64,000 nt of DNA from Microvelia longipes (GCA_018340805.1 JACMZG010001913.1:16249033-16313032); one strand, 5' to 3'; counted from the first letter of the stretch, positions 24,151-34,807 are shown. Numbers and translations: made by a program. Notes: generated by a model not told the origin, from the sequence alone.

Positions 24151-24200
24151 CTATACTAAATTTGTGAATTAAAGATCAAAAGATTTTCTAATACAAAATC

Positions 24201-24207
<7 letters not shown>

Positions 24208-24239
<32 letters not shown>
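24208..24239. repeat. 32-bp poly(T) run
   Basis: An uninterrupted T run, equal to a poly(A) on the sense strand of the enclosing LINE, followed by TTATTATTATTA. Confidence 0.95.
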
Positions 24240-24241
<2 letters not shown>

Positions 24242-24499
24242 TATTATTATTATATTATTTTTTTATTTTAGTTCATTGTATATATTTATCTTTATGAAAT
24301 CTATAAATTCATACACAGCATGCAAGAAATATTATGCAATTTTTTCTATATTATCATTTACTTTATTATTATTTAATTAATTATATACACTAAGAATTTG
24401 CATATTAAACACTCTACACTAAACTAATACTCTAGACACTAAACTAAATAATTTTTAAACACTAAACTAATAATCAATACATAAATATATCACAATGCT

Positions 24500-27400
24500 T
24501 CACCAGAATTCAAATCCTTGATTTACAATAAACCTATAAGGCCACGCTGCTTTTAAATAATTGGACAGATTTTTCCAAGTAGCTTGCCCATTTAGTATAT
24601 TTATAACTTCATCCCTAGTAAAGTACTTCTTAAATAGATACTTTTCTCTATAAAATTTTAAACTGTCGCACTTGCCTATGAAATGGATGATATCCTCATT
24701 CTCTCTCTTATTACATATGGTGCAGTTATGATCCATATCATCGATCCACGGTTTATAATTTAGATTTAAAGTTTCCGTCCTAGCCATTAAAATCAATCTC
24801 TGTTCTCTAAATTCTAATTCTCCATCTAAATATGACCCGGCAATACTGTGGTTTAGATCTTTATAAACTAAATGAAATCTAGCATTTCTTATTTTTTCCT
24901 TTGATTCGTTAGCAAACTTAACTTTAGCAGCCTCTAACCATTCCTTCATTTTCTTTATCCAACTAACCTTATTATCTATTCCTCCTTCTAACCTCATTCC
25001 ATCCTCATCAAGTTTCTTATTCCAGGACTTAAACCAACCTAATTTCTTATTTATTATTATTAATGCTAGCTTCCTCGGTAGTCTGTTATCCCCCATATTC
25101 AGCACCTTTTCTATATACTGGAGATGTAACGCGAAGGTATGAAAAAATATTGGTTCAAGCCCAGTTTCTTTAAAGACGACGTAGTTAGGAGTATTATTCG
25201 GTAACTTGAACACTTTTTTGACAAAAAACCGTAATAACTTTTCAACGTTTTCATACTTCTCGTACCCCCATATTTGAGCTGCGTAACACATAATAGACCT
25301 GGATACAGCTTCGAAGATATTTACTTTAGTTTTTAATTTAATGTCGCAATTCGTAATTAAATTTCTCCAGACTGTATTTACTGCATTTTTCGCAAGGACT
25401 AGCTTATCTTTTAGGTGGTTGTTGTAATTAAGATTAGAAGTAAGCAGCAACCCTAGGTATTTATAGCTCTTAACTACCTCAATCGGTCGCCCCTGATACG
25501 TCCATTTTTCTTCCTTCTTCAGCTTTCCGCCTTTTTTGAATATGACTATCTTCGATTTTTCCAAATTTATATTTAAATTCCATCTTCTACTATATTCCTC
25601 TAGACGCTTTATCATCGCTTGTAATACTTCTATGCTATCAGCTAAGACTATGATGTCGTCGGCAAAGTACAATATTCTGATAACAAGTCCTTCAACATTA
25701 ACTCCTCCTCCAAGCACCTTCACTAAATCATTCAAGAAAATTGCAAATAATATTCCGCTGAGTACACAACCTTGTTTCAGCCCCATATTTGTTTTGAAAA
25801 ATGCCGAGACATGATCCTTGCACCAGATACAAGCTTCGGTGTCAGCATATAGATCTTCTAATAAATTTACAAATTTACTTGACAGGCCAATTTCAGTTAA
25901 TTTAAAAAATAATAACTGCCTTACTATGGAATCGAATGCTGCTGAAAAATCGACAAAGAAGCAGTATAAGATTTTCTTTTCACTATTAAGAATTTCAGCT
26001 AGACTTGTTAAATTAAATATGTTATCTATGGTAGAATAGCCTTTTCGAAACCCAGCTTGATATTCAGACATGATATTATTTTTACTGATCCACTCCTCTA
26101 ATGTTGCGTACAACATTGAAGTAAATAACTTTGCTACCACATCAATGAACGAAATGCCTCTGTAATTATTCACATTTTCCACATCTCCTTTTTTGAAAAT
26201 TGGAAAAATTATTGATTTTTTGAAACCTGATGGTACTTTACCCTTTTCTAAGATACCATTATAGAATTTAATAAGTCTTTCAAGTACAGAATCAGGGCTA
26301 TTTTTATAAAACTCCGCTGGAATACGATCGAATCCTGGTGCTTTATTTGCTTTAGCTCTTGATAACGCTTTTTTGAGTTCTTCCATGGTAAACTCCTTGT
26401 CCAAGCTTTCACATTCATAATAAGGTTTAGCATAATGCATCAAATCAGAGTTACAGGGCGGATTTAAAAGTGTTTCAAAATGATTTTCCCATTGTTGTGT
26501 AGAAATATTACTGGACATACTAAAACCTTTGTTTTTTAGATGATTGACATTATTCCAAAATTGTTTACTATCCTTGCACACAGATAAATCTAGCGCGGCT
26601 TTCTTATAAAATTCTTTTTCTTTACTTGCACACAATATCTTGTATTCTTTACTAAATTCTATGTACAGGTTTTTAGTGTATAAATTATCGTTTTCTCTGA
26701 ACAATTCTAAATATTTGTATAATTTCCTCCTCTCTAAAAAACATTTTCTGTCAAACCATGGTTTCTTATAGATATTTACCTGATTGTTATACTTTCCATT
26801 TTCTTTACCTACACTTCTCTTGATCGACTCTGTGATATTTTTTAAATCAATTTCCTCATTACCTGTTAACCTCCAACTAGGTAAATCACATTCAATATTT
26901 TTTTGATACGTAATCATTTTTTCATCCTTCCATACCAATTTAGGAAGTAGAGGTAAATAGTTATTCTTAAGCTCAGAATTAATATTACTAAGATTTATAG
27001 TAACGACCACAGGCATATGATCAGAAAAAATCTGAGAATCGACTTTAAAATCTTTTATAAATTTGAGCAGATCCACATTTACACAAACTAAGTCAATCAC
27101 AGACTTTCCCCGAGAACTTACAAACGTGTATTCCCCCTTTTCATCTCCTGGCATTCTACCGTTCAATATAACTAGATCATTATCACTACAAAACTCAATG
27201 AAACTATTTCCTTTCCTATCAACCACTTTATCCTTAGATACTCTATTAGTTTTTATGTAATCTATATTTGTTAAATCGGCTGTTTCAAACAACTTTTGCT
27301 CAGATCCTATTCTTGCATTCATATCTCCTATCAAAATACTTTCCTTAATCTCTTCTTCATTAAAGATGCTGACCAGTTTATCAAAGTCATGTTGCCATTT

Positions 27401-27643
27401 ATTACAATTAATATATACCGGCAAGCAATTTATAGTAATTCCTTTATAGATTAATTCAACGAACACAACATCTTGGATATAACGTATACTAAATTTCTTA
27501 CAAAAACTAGACATTTTATTAAACCCTATCATCATCCCACCACTTGCTCTACCGTATCTGTGCTCTCGTGTAGCTGACACCCAAGTCATGTAAAAATAAG
27601 CTCCAAGTACTGAGTTGAATTTATTATAATCATCAGGTTCTAC
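24500..27643 (-). CDS. LINE endonuclease-reverse transcriptase (5'-truncated)
   Basis: Encodes the enzyme of an APE-type non-LTR retrotransposon, which nicks target DNA and copies its own RNA there. Numbering from the methionine at 27589 (1029 residues): endonuclease from the start to about 195, with GRASGG (13-18), GDMNARIG (88-95), NGRMPGDEKGEYTF and SDHMPVV (189-195); a linker to about 400; reverse transcriptase about 405-720 with KAPGFDRIPAEF, FVDFSAAFD (Asp547), GLKQGCVLSGILF and YFADD (Asp644, Asp645); a C-terminal C-x2-C-x9-H-x4-C motif (Cys956, Cys959, His969, Cys974). The frame stays open 18 codons upstream (VEPDDYNKFNSVLGAYFY) to the insertion boundary, so no native start is present and the N-terminal catalytic part of the endonuclease is lost. 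All visible RT residues are intact. The clade (Jockey, CR1 or R1-like) was not resolved. Confidence 0.93.
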   Translation of the reverse strand, partial: VEPDDYNKFNSVLGAYFYMTWVSATREHRYGRASGGMMIGFNKMSSFCKKFSIRYIQDVVFVELIYKGITINCLPVYINCNKWQHDFDKLVSIFNEEEIKESILIGDMNARIGSEQKLFETADLTNIDYIKTNRVSKDKVVDRKGNSFIEFCSDNDLVILNGRMPGDEKGEYTFVSSRGKSVIDLVCVNVDLLKFIKDFKVDSQIFSDHMPVVVTINLSNINSELKNNYLPLLPKLVWKDEKMITYQKNIECDLPSWRLTGNEEIDLKNITESIKRSVGKENGKYNNQVNIYKKPWFDRKCFLERRKLYKYLELFRENDNLYTKNLYIEFSKEYKILCASKEKEFYKKAALDLSVCKDSKQFWNNVNHLKNKGFSMSSNISTQQWENHFETLLNPPCNSDLMHYAKPYYECESLDKEFTMEELKKALSRAKANKAPGFDRIPAEFYKNSPDSVLERLIKFYNGILEKGKVPSGFKKSIIFPIFKKGDVENVNNYRGISFIDVVAKLFTSMLYATLEEWISKNNIMSEYQAGFRKGYSTIDNIFNLTSLAEILNSEKKILYCFFVDFSAAFDSIVRQLLFFKLTEIGLSSKFVNLLEDLYADTEACIWCKDHVSAFFKTNMGLKQGCVLSGILFAIFLNDLVKVLGGGVNVEGLVIRILYFADDIIVLADSIEVLQAMIKRLEEYSRRWNLNINLEKSKIVIFKKGGKLKKEEKWTYQGRPIEVVKSYKYLGLLLTSNLNYNNHLKDKLVLAKNAVNTVWRNLITNCDIKLKTKVNIFEAVSRSIMCYAAQIWGYEKYENVEKLLRFFVKKVFKLPNNTPNYVVFKETGLEPIFFHTFALHLQYIEKVLNMGDNRLPRKLALIIINKKLGWFKSWNKKLDEDGMRLEGGIDNKVSWIKKMKEWLEAAKVKFANESKEKIRNARFHLVYKDLNHSIAGSYLDGELEFREQRLILMARTETLNLNYKPWIDDMDHNCTICNKRENEDIIHFIGKCDSLKFYREKYLFKKYFTRDEVINILNGQATWKNLSNYLKAAWPYRFIVNQGFEFW

Positions 27644-27645
27644 AT

Positions 27646-27656
27646 TGATATATATA
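27646..27656. repeat. Target-site duplication, right copy (TGATATATATA)
   Basis: Second copy of the 11-bp sequence at 23461-23471. Collapsing both copies and the intervening LINE joins the two RTE halves in frame, giving NSRFIYISKGTNAKLGEF at the joint. Confidence 0.75.
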
Positions 27657-27932
27657 TAAACCTGCTGTTATCTTCTTCTAGGGCTTGCTGTAGTAAAGGA
27701 TAGAACTGATCACATTCTTCTTCAGTAGAGTCGCTGGTATAGGAGCGTATATTTGCTACAGTTTTATTCTACCCTCTTTTCTTTCTTTAGGTTGCAACAT
27801 AAGTTTTGAGATTCTATGAGAATAGCATTTGAAATATATTACTCTGTTGTATAGGCTCTCGTGCACTATGAAACCAGTTCCACTATAAAAATTTAAATTA
27901 AAAGTGACTATTGGCGGTAAACTAAGATTTGC
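27657..27932 (-). pseudogene. RTE-type LINE remnant, 5' part of split copy
   Basis: On the minus strand it encodes the N-terminal half of an RTE-like endonuclease: FYSGTGFIVHESLYNRVIYF, then HRISKLMLQPK, QIYAPIP and, in another frame, SDSTEEECDQFYPLLQQALE and EDNSRFIYI. These match the GVGFIV, DRI..I.L, Q.YAPTSD.TEEE.D.FY..LQ pattern of the clade. It contains one frameshift (between YAPIP and SDSTEEE) and an in-frame stop just before QIYAP. It breaks exactly at the duplication, where the nested LINE begins, and resumes at 23460. Confidence 0.8.
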
Positions 27933-28014
27933 ATATTTATTTTCAAGATAAACCCTTTAGAAGGCTACGCTTTCCTTATTACTTTTCTTTTGTTTACTTC
28001 TAATCACTTCCACA

Positions 28015-28132
28015 TCTGACATAGTAGTGTATAGGGTAGTGTTGATGTCCCATAAAAACGTTTTGGACGCAAAATCTCGTACATTCATACATCAATATAT
28101 ATACACACACACACGCACACACAGTCACACAC

Positions 28133-28213
<81 letters not shown>

Positions 28214-28245
28214 CATTTATATACATTTATATATATTCATAGATT
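28015..28245 (+). repeat. (TA)n-associated dispersed repeat, copy 2
   Basis: Shares GTCCCATAAAAACG, CGCAAAATCTCGTACATTCA and an ACACACAC run with the copy at 14100-14344, then passes into a (TA)n tract (28134-28210). Confidence 0.6.
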
Positions 28246-29542
28246 GAATATAACAGACCACCCTCTACAACATTGTGGCTTAAACATATTTTATCTTGTT
28301 TAAAATATGTGAAAAGGAAGCTTATATACATCATTTCTCATATTAGATTCATAAATTAACTTTTTATAGAAATATTATATAATAGTAATATAAATATACA
28401 AATAAAAATAATATAGCTCCTCAAATTTTAAAATAACTATTTTGCTTTCAAATGACTCGTGCAAATTAATTCCTCCAATATTCTACCTTTTTATGAAAAA
28501 GCATTTATTTGTAGGATGTTTTTAATTTATCTGTATTCAAAGGCTGAATAAAATAATACACATTTTTTGTATTTCGTTAAAATTTCTTTTCTACTTTTAC
28601 TTGTTTAATTCAAAACTTTATTTTTATATATTTTTAATTCATATCTATATTTTGTATTTTATTTTAAACCATAATCATTAATGGAAACCACTGATCAAAA
28701 AATGCTTTTTATTTGTATAAAAAATAACTTTTTTAGATTTTAAAAAGGTTCTTTAATAAAAAATGATGAATCGCAAACTGGGGACCAATGTAGGAATAAA
28801 AGGGGAATGGGATAAATGCCAATAAGACCAATATTTTGTATCATTTTTTCTCCATTTTTTTCATCCCACTCCAGTTGACTTGAAAGCCTTTACTTTTTTT
28901 TAACTCTTTACTTGGTATTTAAAAAAAATCTTTGGTCCCCTTCCATTTCCCCTCTTTACTTTGGTTTAGTCCATTTATTTATTTTATTCGACTCCCACAA
29001 ACAGGTAATAAAAACTCGACTAATATCTTGTCCAATATATACGTTTCCCGTATTTTTTTCCATCCAAACATCGAGTAGGAAAAGAGGAATTTTTTTTTAG
29101 AATAAAAACTAAATAAAAATGAATAGCTTTTTTTGGGGTGCTTATGAAAAAACTAAATGGGGGAAATATTTTAGAAAATATATTTTTAAATAATAAGAGG
29201 TAAAGGGTCTGATTTTTTTGTACTTTTAGAAGCTTGGTGTCCCTAAAAAAGGGTTTGATGAAAAATCAGAGTTCTGCTTTTAATAAAACCTATAGATTTT
29301 TATAAATATTTTCCCCCGCTTCTTAAAAAGCGAACATTTTTACGGTTTGCCTAATTCCTTCTAACAGTTTTTCCATGGTTTTATCAAAGTTTTTAGTTTC
29401 GGTAGACTAAGTTAGAATACGATATAAAAACACACTGATTAAATCCTATAGGCGAAGTATGAAAGTCTCTTAATTCTCAAATCGCACTAATCACAACTCG
29501 TTTTTTTAACATTTCAAATTAAAATCTTAACATTCGGTTGTT
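28246..29542. other. AT-rich intergenic DNA, nothing recognised
   Basis: Loosely inverted words (GGGAATGGGA near 28805 and TCCCACTCC near 28865) hint at an old foldback, but I cannot define arms. No gene. Confidence 0.45.
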
Positions 29543-29615
29543 TTTACTTTTTCTCATTTATACCATGCCAAGTTTCATCTCATTATCATTATTAGTTCAA
29601 TTTTTATCAAATGAC
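29543..29615 (+). repeat. 5S-like repeat, copy E (short fragment)
   Basis: TTTACTTTTTCTCATTTATA joins directly to AAGTTTCATCTCATTATCAT and TATTAGTTCAATTTTTATC, i.e. the family's first 25 bp fused to a block about 380 bp further in. The interior has been deleted. Confidence 0.65.
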
Positions 29616-30235
29616 TTATTTTTTTTTAATTTTTATATTTAAATTATATTATATTTAATCTAAGGATATTTAAATTTAATATTTATCTATTATATGACTG
29701 AGTAAATTTTGATTTTAAACATTGTTCTTTAAAATTAAAAAATTATAAACTATGCAGTTGTATATTTCTATTTATTGAAATTTCGTTTTTATTTTACTCC
29801 ATATTTAGTTTATTCTTGTATTCCTATCTGTTTTCATTTTATACTTATTCCTATTATGTTTAAACTTCCTCTTATATTTTATTTCTTTTTAAAAATAAAA
29901 TAAATGTATTTTTCTTTATTCTATAATGTTTTTGTTTTGTAGTTATTTTTATAGAATTTTATTTATACCTATTTGAATTATACATTTAAAATATTATGAT
30001 TATTATTTTTTATATTTTTATTTTATATACTTTAATATTCATAGCATTTCTTGAATTACTATTCAAACAACTACCATTACTATATTGTCTACGACTATTT
30101 TACTTATATATTTGACTTTTATTATTTATTTTCTATTTATTCTGTAAAATAAGTAAAATAAATTGTAATTTTAGTTAAATTCAAATGAATTATGTTATAA
30201 ATAAGGTACAATGAATGTAAAGTAAATGTTTTATC
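29616..30235. other. Very AT-rich DNA, nothing recognised
   Basis: TTTTATTT-type low-complexity sequence. No gene. Confidence 0.6.
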
Positions 30236-30540
30236 GCCTTAGCAATAAAATTATTTTTGCTAACATTTTTGAGGCTTTAATGTGTACCTTTAACAGCCGC
30301 CCTCAAAAAATGTTTACGTACAAATAACAGCTAATAATAACAGTCATTCTTGAGTAAGAAATTCAATAGATATTTTGCTGTCTTTTTAGTTTTTAAATTT
30401 AATAAATGACTTTCAGCTGCTCGAGCTTAGACTAAATTTCTTATTTCAAATTTTTTTTGTTATAGTAATCTTAATAGTTATTATTTGTTAGTAAAATTAT
30501 TTAACTTCATGAAATAAGTAGGCATTCCTTTTTAAAAATA
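30236..30540 (-). mobile_element. Inverted copy of the PLE 3' end (left arm)
   Basis: Almost exactly the reverse complement of 32028-32325. Shared blocks (minus-strand reading) include AAAAAGGAATGCCTACTTAT, AGTCTAAGCTCGAGCAGCTG, TTGAGGGCGGCTGTTAAAGG and ATGTTAGCAAAAATAATTTT. It contains the last few codons of the PLE frame plus its 3' flank. The near-identity of the two arms over about 295 bp indicates recent duplication or gene conversion. Confidence 0.9.
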
Positions 30541-30572
30541 AACTTTATTTATAACTTACTTTATTAATAATA

Positions 30573-30893
30573 TTGAATAGTTTAAATTCTAGGTTAATTA
30601 ATGAAGACTTCAGTCCTATAGAATTTTTATTTAAATAAACATTATTACAGACGTTTCGCATGGCGAATCCAAGCATCTTCAGTGTAAACAAAACCAAAAA
30701 CAAACAACCAACACCAAAAATATTTAGTAAAGCATTCCAAAACCAAAAGAACATCACAAAAACTTTACCACAGTTAAACAAATGATTTGAAATGTAAGGC
30801 CATGCGAAACATCTGTAATTAATGTTTATTTAAATAAAAATTCTATAGGACTGAAGTCTTCATTAATTAACCTAGAATTTAATTCTTAACAGT
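30573..30893. repeat. Palindromic foldback with hammerhead motif
   Basis: The left arm (30573-30670) and right arm (about 30800-30893) are inverted copies sharing AATTAATGAAGACTTCAGTC, CTATAGAATTTTTATTTAAA and TTACAGACGTTTCGCATGG (left, plus strand). The right arm ends with CCATGCGAAACATCTGTAAT. Between them lies about 130 bp of repeated AACCAAAAAC-like sequence. Each arm reads outward. Confidence 0.85.
30645..30687 (-). ncRNA. Hammerhead ribozyme-like motif
   Basis: Minus strand: helix I strand TTACA; core CTGAAGA (30682-30676); hairpin GCTTGG-ATTCG-CCATGC (one mismatch); GAAA (30657-30654); a two-base self-complementary helix III (CG); cleavage dinucleotide TC; and the helix I partner TGTAA (30649-30645), giving five perfect helix I pairs. 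Order and core match a type I hammerhead with the very short helix III known from Penelope-like elements. An extra U sits between the core and helix II, a feature shared with the other copies here. Activity is untested. Confidence 0.55.
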
Positions 30894-31021
30894 CCAATAA
30901 CTATTTTGTTAATTGAATAGTTTAATTGTGACTTCATACCTTTAAGGATAAATAAGCAAATACCCTTCTTTTCGAAGGGTATACTAAACCATCAACACGT
31001 ACATGTAATGCATACGTGTCT

Positions 31022-31050
31022 GCAACAAAGTGTTGCAGACACTTTGTTGC
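31022..31050. repeat. 11-bp perfect hairpin
   Basis: GCAACAAAGTG and CACTTTGTTGC flank a 7-base loop (TTGCAGA). Unrelated to the neighbouring TA tract. Confidence 0.8.
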
Positions 31051-31067
31051 ATGACTAAAAATGATCA

Positions 31068-31072
<5 letters not shown>

Positions 31073-31146
<74 letters not shown>
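31073..31146. repeat. (TA)n microsatellite
   Basis: About 37 uninterrupted TA units ending at the 5' edge of the tRNA-derived segment. Confidence 0.95.
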
Positions 31147-31148
<2 letters not shown>

Positions 31149-31255
31149 AGCCGCCTTCGTGGTCGAGGTCGTTAAGGTGTTAGTTATTAAACTGGCCTTT
31201 GAAACCACGGAGGTCTGGGGTTCGCATCCCTGGTTACTCTCTCAGTTATTATAAG
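31149..31255 (+). mobile_element. Ser-tRNA-derived SINE head (truncated)
   Basis: CTTCGTGGTCGAGGTCGTTA with AAGGTG matches the 5' half and box A of serine/leucine-type tRNAs (GTGGCCGAGTGGTTAAGG). GGGGTTCGCATCCCTGG, about 45 bp later, is a good box B/T-arm. The spacing and an extra arm (ACCACGGAGGTCTGG) suit a tRNA with a long variable arm. It is not a real tRNA gene, because no acceptor-stem partner is found and sequence continues into the PLE. It is best read as a SINE head inserted between a TA tract and the truncated PLE. Confidence 0.6.
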
Positions 31256-31269
31256 ATTATTGTTTAAAT

Positions 31270-32070
31270 AACTTATCACCAACTTTAGATTACACTTTGA
31301 GCGTAACGGTTGCCTTACACTCTTCATTATGGTATTTACCGTAAACCCACTACTACAGATAATATCATTCCGGCTGACTCGATGCATCCGTGGACTCATA
31401 AGTTGGCTGCTTTTCACTCCTTGATCAATAGGCTTAAAACAGTTCCTCTTTCTACGGATGAATATAGTAAAGAACTTGCTATTATCAAGAATATTGCGAC
31501 TGACAACGGTTACTCGCCTTATATTATAAAACGTCTTATGGATAAGAAAGACAAAAGGCTGTTCTTGATCGAATCGACGAATCTGACGTTTCAGCGAGAC
31601 CTCCCTCTCCTCCGCTACCATGGCGATCTTTGCCTTACATTGGTACTATTTCAGAGAAAGTAGGCACCGTTCTTCGATCTAATGGGTTTAACATCGCCTA
31701 TAGCTGTGTAGGATCTTTACGTAACACCTTATCGCGTTAAAAAGATGAAGTAGAGATAAAAGATCGTAGCGGTGTGTATTTAATTAAATGCGGACATTGC
31801 GACAGCGCCTACTTAGGTCAAACTGGACGCAGTTTCTCCACTAGACTTGCGGAGCACTTAGTGCGCAAGGACAGTTGCTTCTATAAGCATACTATGGAAG
31901 AAGGTCATAAGAGTGGTCATCAAGTTGCTTTTCTTCACCAAATGGCGAAGGGAAGTAAACTTAACTTCCTTGAGAGGCTAGAAATTCAGCGATTCATAGA
32001 CAAAGATAGTTCCAAATGTCTAAGTTTATTTTTAAAAAGGAATGCCTACTTATTTCATGAAGTTAAATAA
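31270..32070 (+). pseudogene. Penelope-like element: RT end plus GIY-YIG endonuclease
   Basis: PLEs insert using a reverse transcriptase fused to a GIY-YIG nuclease. Only the end of that protein remains. First part (31310-31663): GIYRKPTTTDNIIPADSMHP, HKLAAFHSLINRLKTVPLS and IKNIATDNGYS, which are hallmark PLE RT-thumb motifs. After a frame change near 31640 comes YIGTISEKVGTVLRSNGFNI, a TAA within SR*KDEVEIKDRS, and then the GIY-YIG domain (31765-32067): GVYLIKCGHCDSAYLGQTGR, SFSTRLAEHLVRKDSC and LERLEIQRFI. The GVY/YLG pair, the catalytic Arg, the C-x2-C motif and the downstream Glu are present. The RT catalytic domain is missing; a SINE head and TA tract lie in its place. Two or more frame breaks make it non-functional. 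Confidence 0.88.
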
Positions 32071-32325
32071 TTTTACTAACAAATAATAACTATTAAGATT
32101 ACTATAAAAAAAAATTGAAATAAGAAATTTAGTCTAAGCTCGAGCAGCTGAAAGTCATTTATTAAATTTAAAAACTAAAAAGACAGCAAAATATCTATTG
32201 AATTTCTTACTCAAGAATGACTGTTATTATTAGCTGTTATTTGTACGTAAACATTTTTTGAGGGCGGCTGTTAAAGGTACACATTAAAGCCTCAAAAATG
32301 TTAGCAAAAATAATTTTATTTTTAA
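32028..32325 (+). mobile_element. PLE 3' end (right arm of inverted pair)
   Basis: Covers the last codons of the PLE frame (AAAAAGGAATGCCTACTTAT) and about 250 bp of 3' flank. Its inverted twin is 30236-30540. Confidence 0.9.
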
Positions 32326-32628
32326 TAAATATAATTTTATTTTTTAGGAGTGAGGGTGGGGGCAACTCTGTGTGTATTCAAGCGGTGGCAAAGGCGCCAT
32401 GCCCTCCAGTCAAGTACTCACCTTTAAATACACTGGTTGATTACTAGCCTCACTTTCACCGGTATGCTATGTTTTATTAATTATATGTTGTTTTAGAATT
32501 TTTTATTCTTTTGACACCTTATTGTCACGTTTATTTTAGATTCTTTGTTTATTGTATTATTTTATTTTATTTTTTGCTCTATTTTTTCATTTTTACATTT
32601 TATTAATTGATAAATTGTTTGTCATGTA
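32326..32628 (+). other. Probable PLE terminal region upstream of ribozyme
   Basis: A GC-richer patch (GGAGTGAGGGTGGGGGCAAC, GGCGCCATGCCCTCCAGTC) followed by CCTCACTTTCACCGGTATG. The CTTTCACCGG word recurs immediately upstream of the ribozyme motif at 62337, supporting a shared terminal unit. Otherwise unrecognised. Confidence 0.4.
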
Positions 32629-32670
32629 GGCACTGATGATGACCGTTAACGGTTGAAAGCCGGCTCTGTT
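32629..32670 (+). ncRNA. Hammerhead ribozyme-like motif
   Basis: Helix I strand GGCA; core CTGATGA (32633-32639); helix II GACC-GTTAAC-GGTT; GAAA (32655-32658); the perfectly self-complementary helix III sequence GCCGGC; cleavage dinucleotide TC (32665-32666); and helix I partner TGTT. A palindromic helix III is what dimerising PLE hammerheads use. An extra U lies between core and helix II. The sequence after the motif (TATATCAATATAATAATGTG) parallels that after the motif at 62337. Confidence 0.6.
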
Positions 32671-34134
<1,464 letters not shown>

Positions 34135-34402
34135 TCTCCACTAAATAGATTATTATAATAAACTTACTTGAGAGATACTTTCTGCCGCATCCGATCGTCA
34201 TCAGTCATTCTCAGGAGTGCTAAGAAGGATAGTTTGGAACGATCACTATCCAATCTTTATACTATAAAGATTGGATCACTGTAAAGATTAGAAAGTGATC
34301 GTTTCTAACGATCGTTCTTTGCACTCCTGAGAATGACTGATGATGACCGGATGCGGCAGCGTTTATTACTATTCTATTTAATAGAGAGACTATTTATTTT
34401 TT
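34135..34402. repeat. Palindromic foldback with decayed hammerhead motif
   Basis: The left arm (about 34135-34270) and right arm (about 34266-34402) are inverted copies sharing GCACTCCTGAGAATGACTGA (right, plus strand), TGATCG...ATCTTTA and AGAGAGACTATTTATTT at the outer ends. CTGATGA is at 34337-34343 on the plus strand and at 34204-34198 on the minus strand, both pointing outward. The left copy keeps GAAA (34182-34179) but has a damaged helix II; the right has a good helix II (CCG-GATG-CGG) but GAAA has become GCGT. Confidence 0.7.
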
Positions 34403-34741
34403 TATCATATTTAGCTATCATCATAGCTAAAAATTATTAAAATTTATTTATTTTCTTTTTAGTTGTGCATTTTATTGCATTATCTCCGTCTATGTCTGTG
34501 AACAGATATCATATTCTGTTAAAAAAAATGTTGGTTTCGTGTTAAATTTAAAACTTTGTAAATTTTGCGGTGACATTTTGTTGACTTTATTATCATTACA
34601 ATATAGAGTTTACTATTTGGTAAAAAAATTGACCGATATGGATTAAAAATGTCCACTAAAAACATTTTACTTAACTACCTACTAATATCAGTGTATTCCT
34701 TACACAGTCTTCTAGATAGCAAAAATTATTGTTTAAAAATT

Positions 34742-34773
34742 ATACATACACACACATATACATACATACATAT

Positions 34774-34807
<34 letters not shown>

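Larger units (their letters stand above)
23472..24499 (-). other. 3' region of the nested LINE with microsatellites
   Basis: On the plus strand it holds, in order, (GTAA)5, AT-rich DNA, a CATA/CA microsatellite (23993-24150), a 32-bp T run (24208-24239) and repeated ACACTAAACTAATA units (24405-24475). The T run is a poly(A) on the LINE's sense strand, so a second small insertion or an internal A-tract is possible. Confidence 0.6.
23472..27645 (-). mobile_element. Nested APE-type LINE, 5'-truncated, 4.17 kb
   Basis: A single insertion on the minus strand running from the first base after the duplication (27645) to a (TTAC)n tail at 23472-23491 (seen as GTAAGTAAGTAAG on the plus strand). It contains an open 1047-codon frame (24500-27643) and an unusually long 3' region of about 1.0 kb with CATA repeats and a 32-bp T run. 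The 5' end lies inside the endonuclease domain, the usual outcome of incomplete reverse transcription. Its open frame contrasts with the broken RTE element it interrupts, so it is the younger of the two. Confidence 0.88.

Noticed and set aside
31187..31621. 144-residue frame on the minus strand
   Set aside because: It is antisense to the PLE reverse transcriptase remnant, which has clear sense-strand family motifs.
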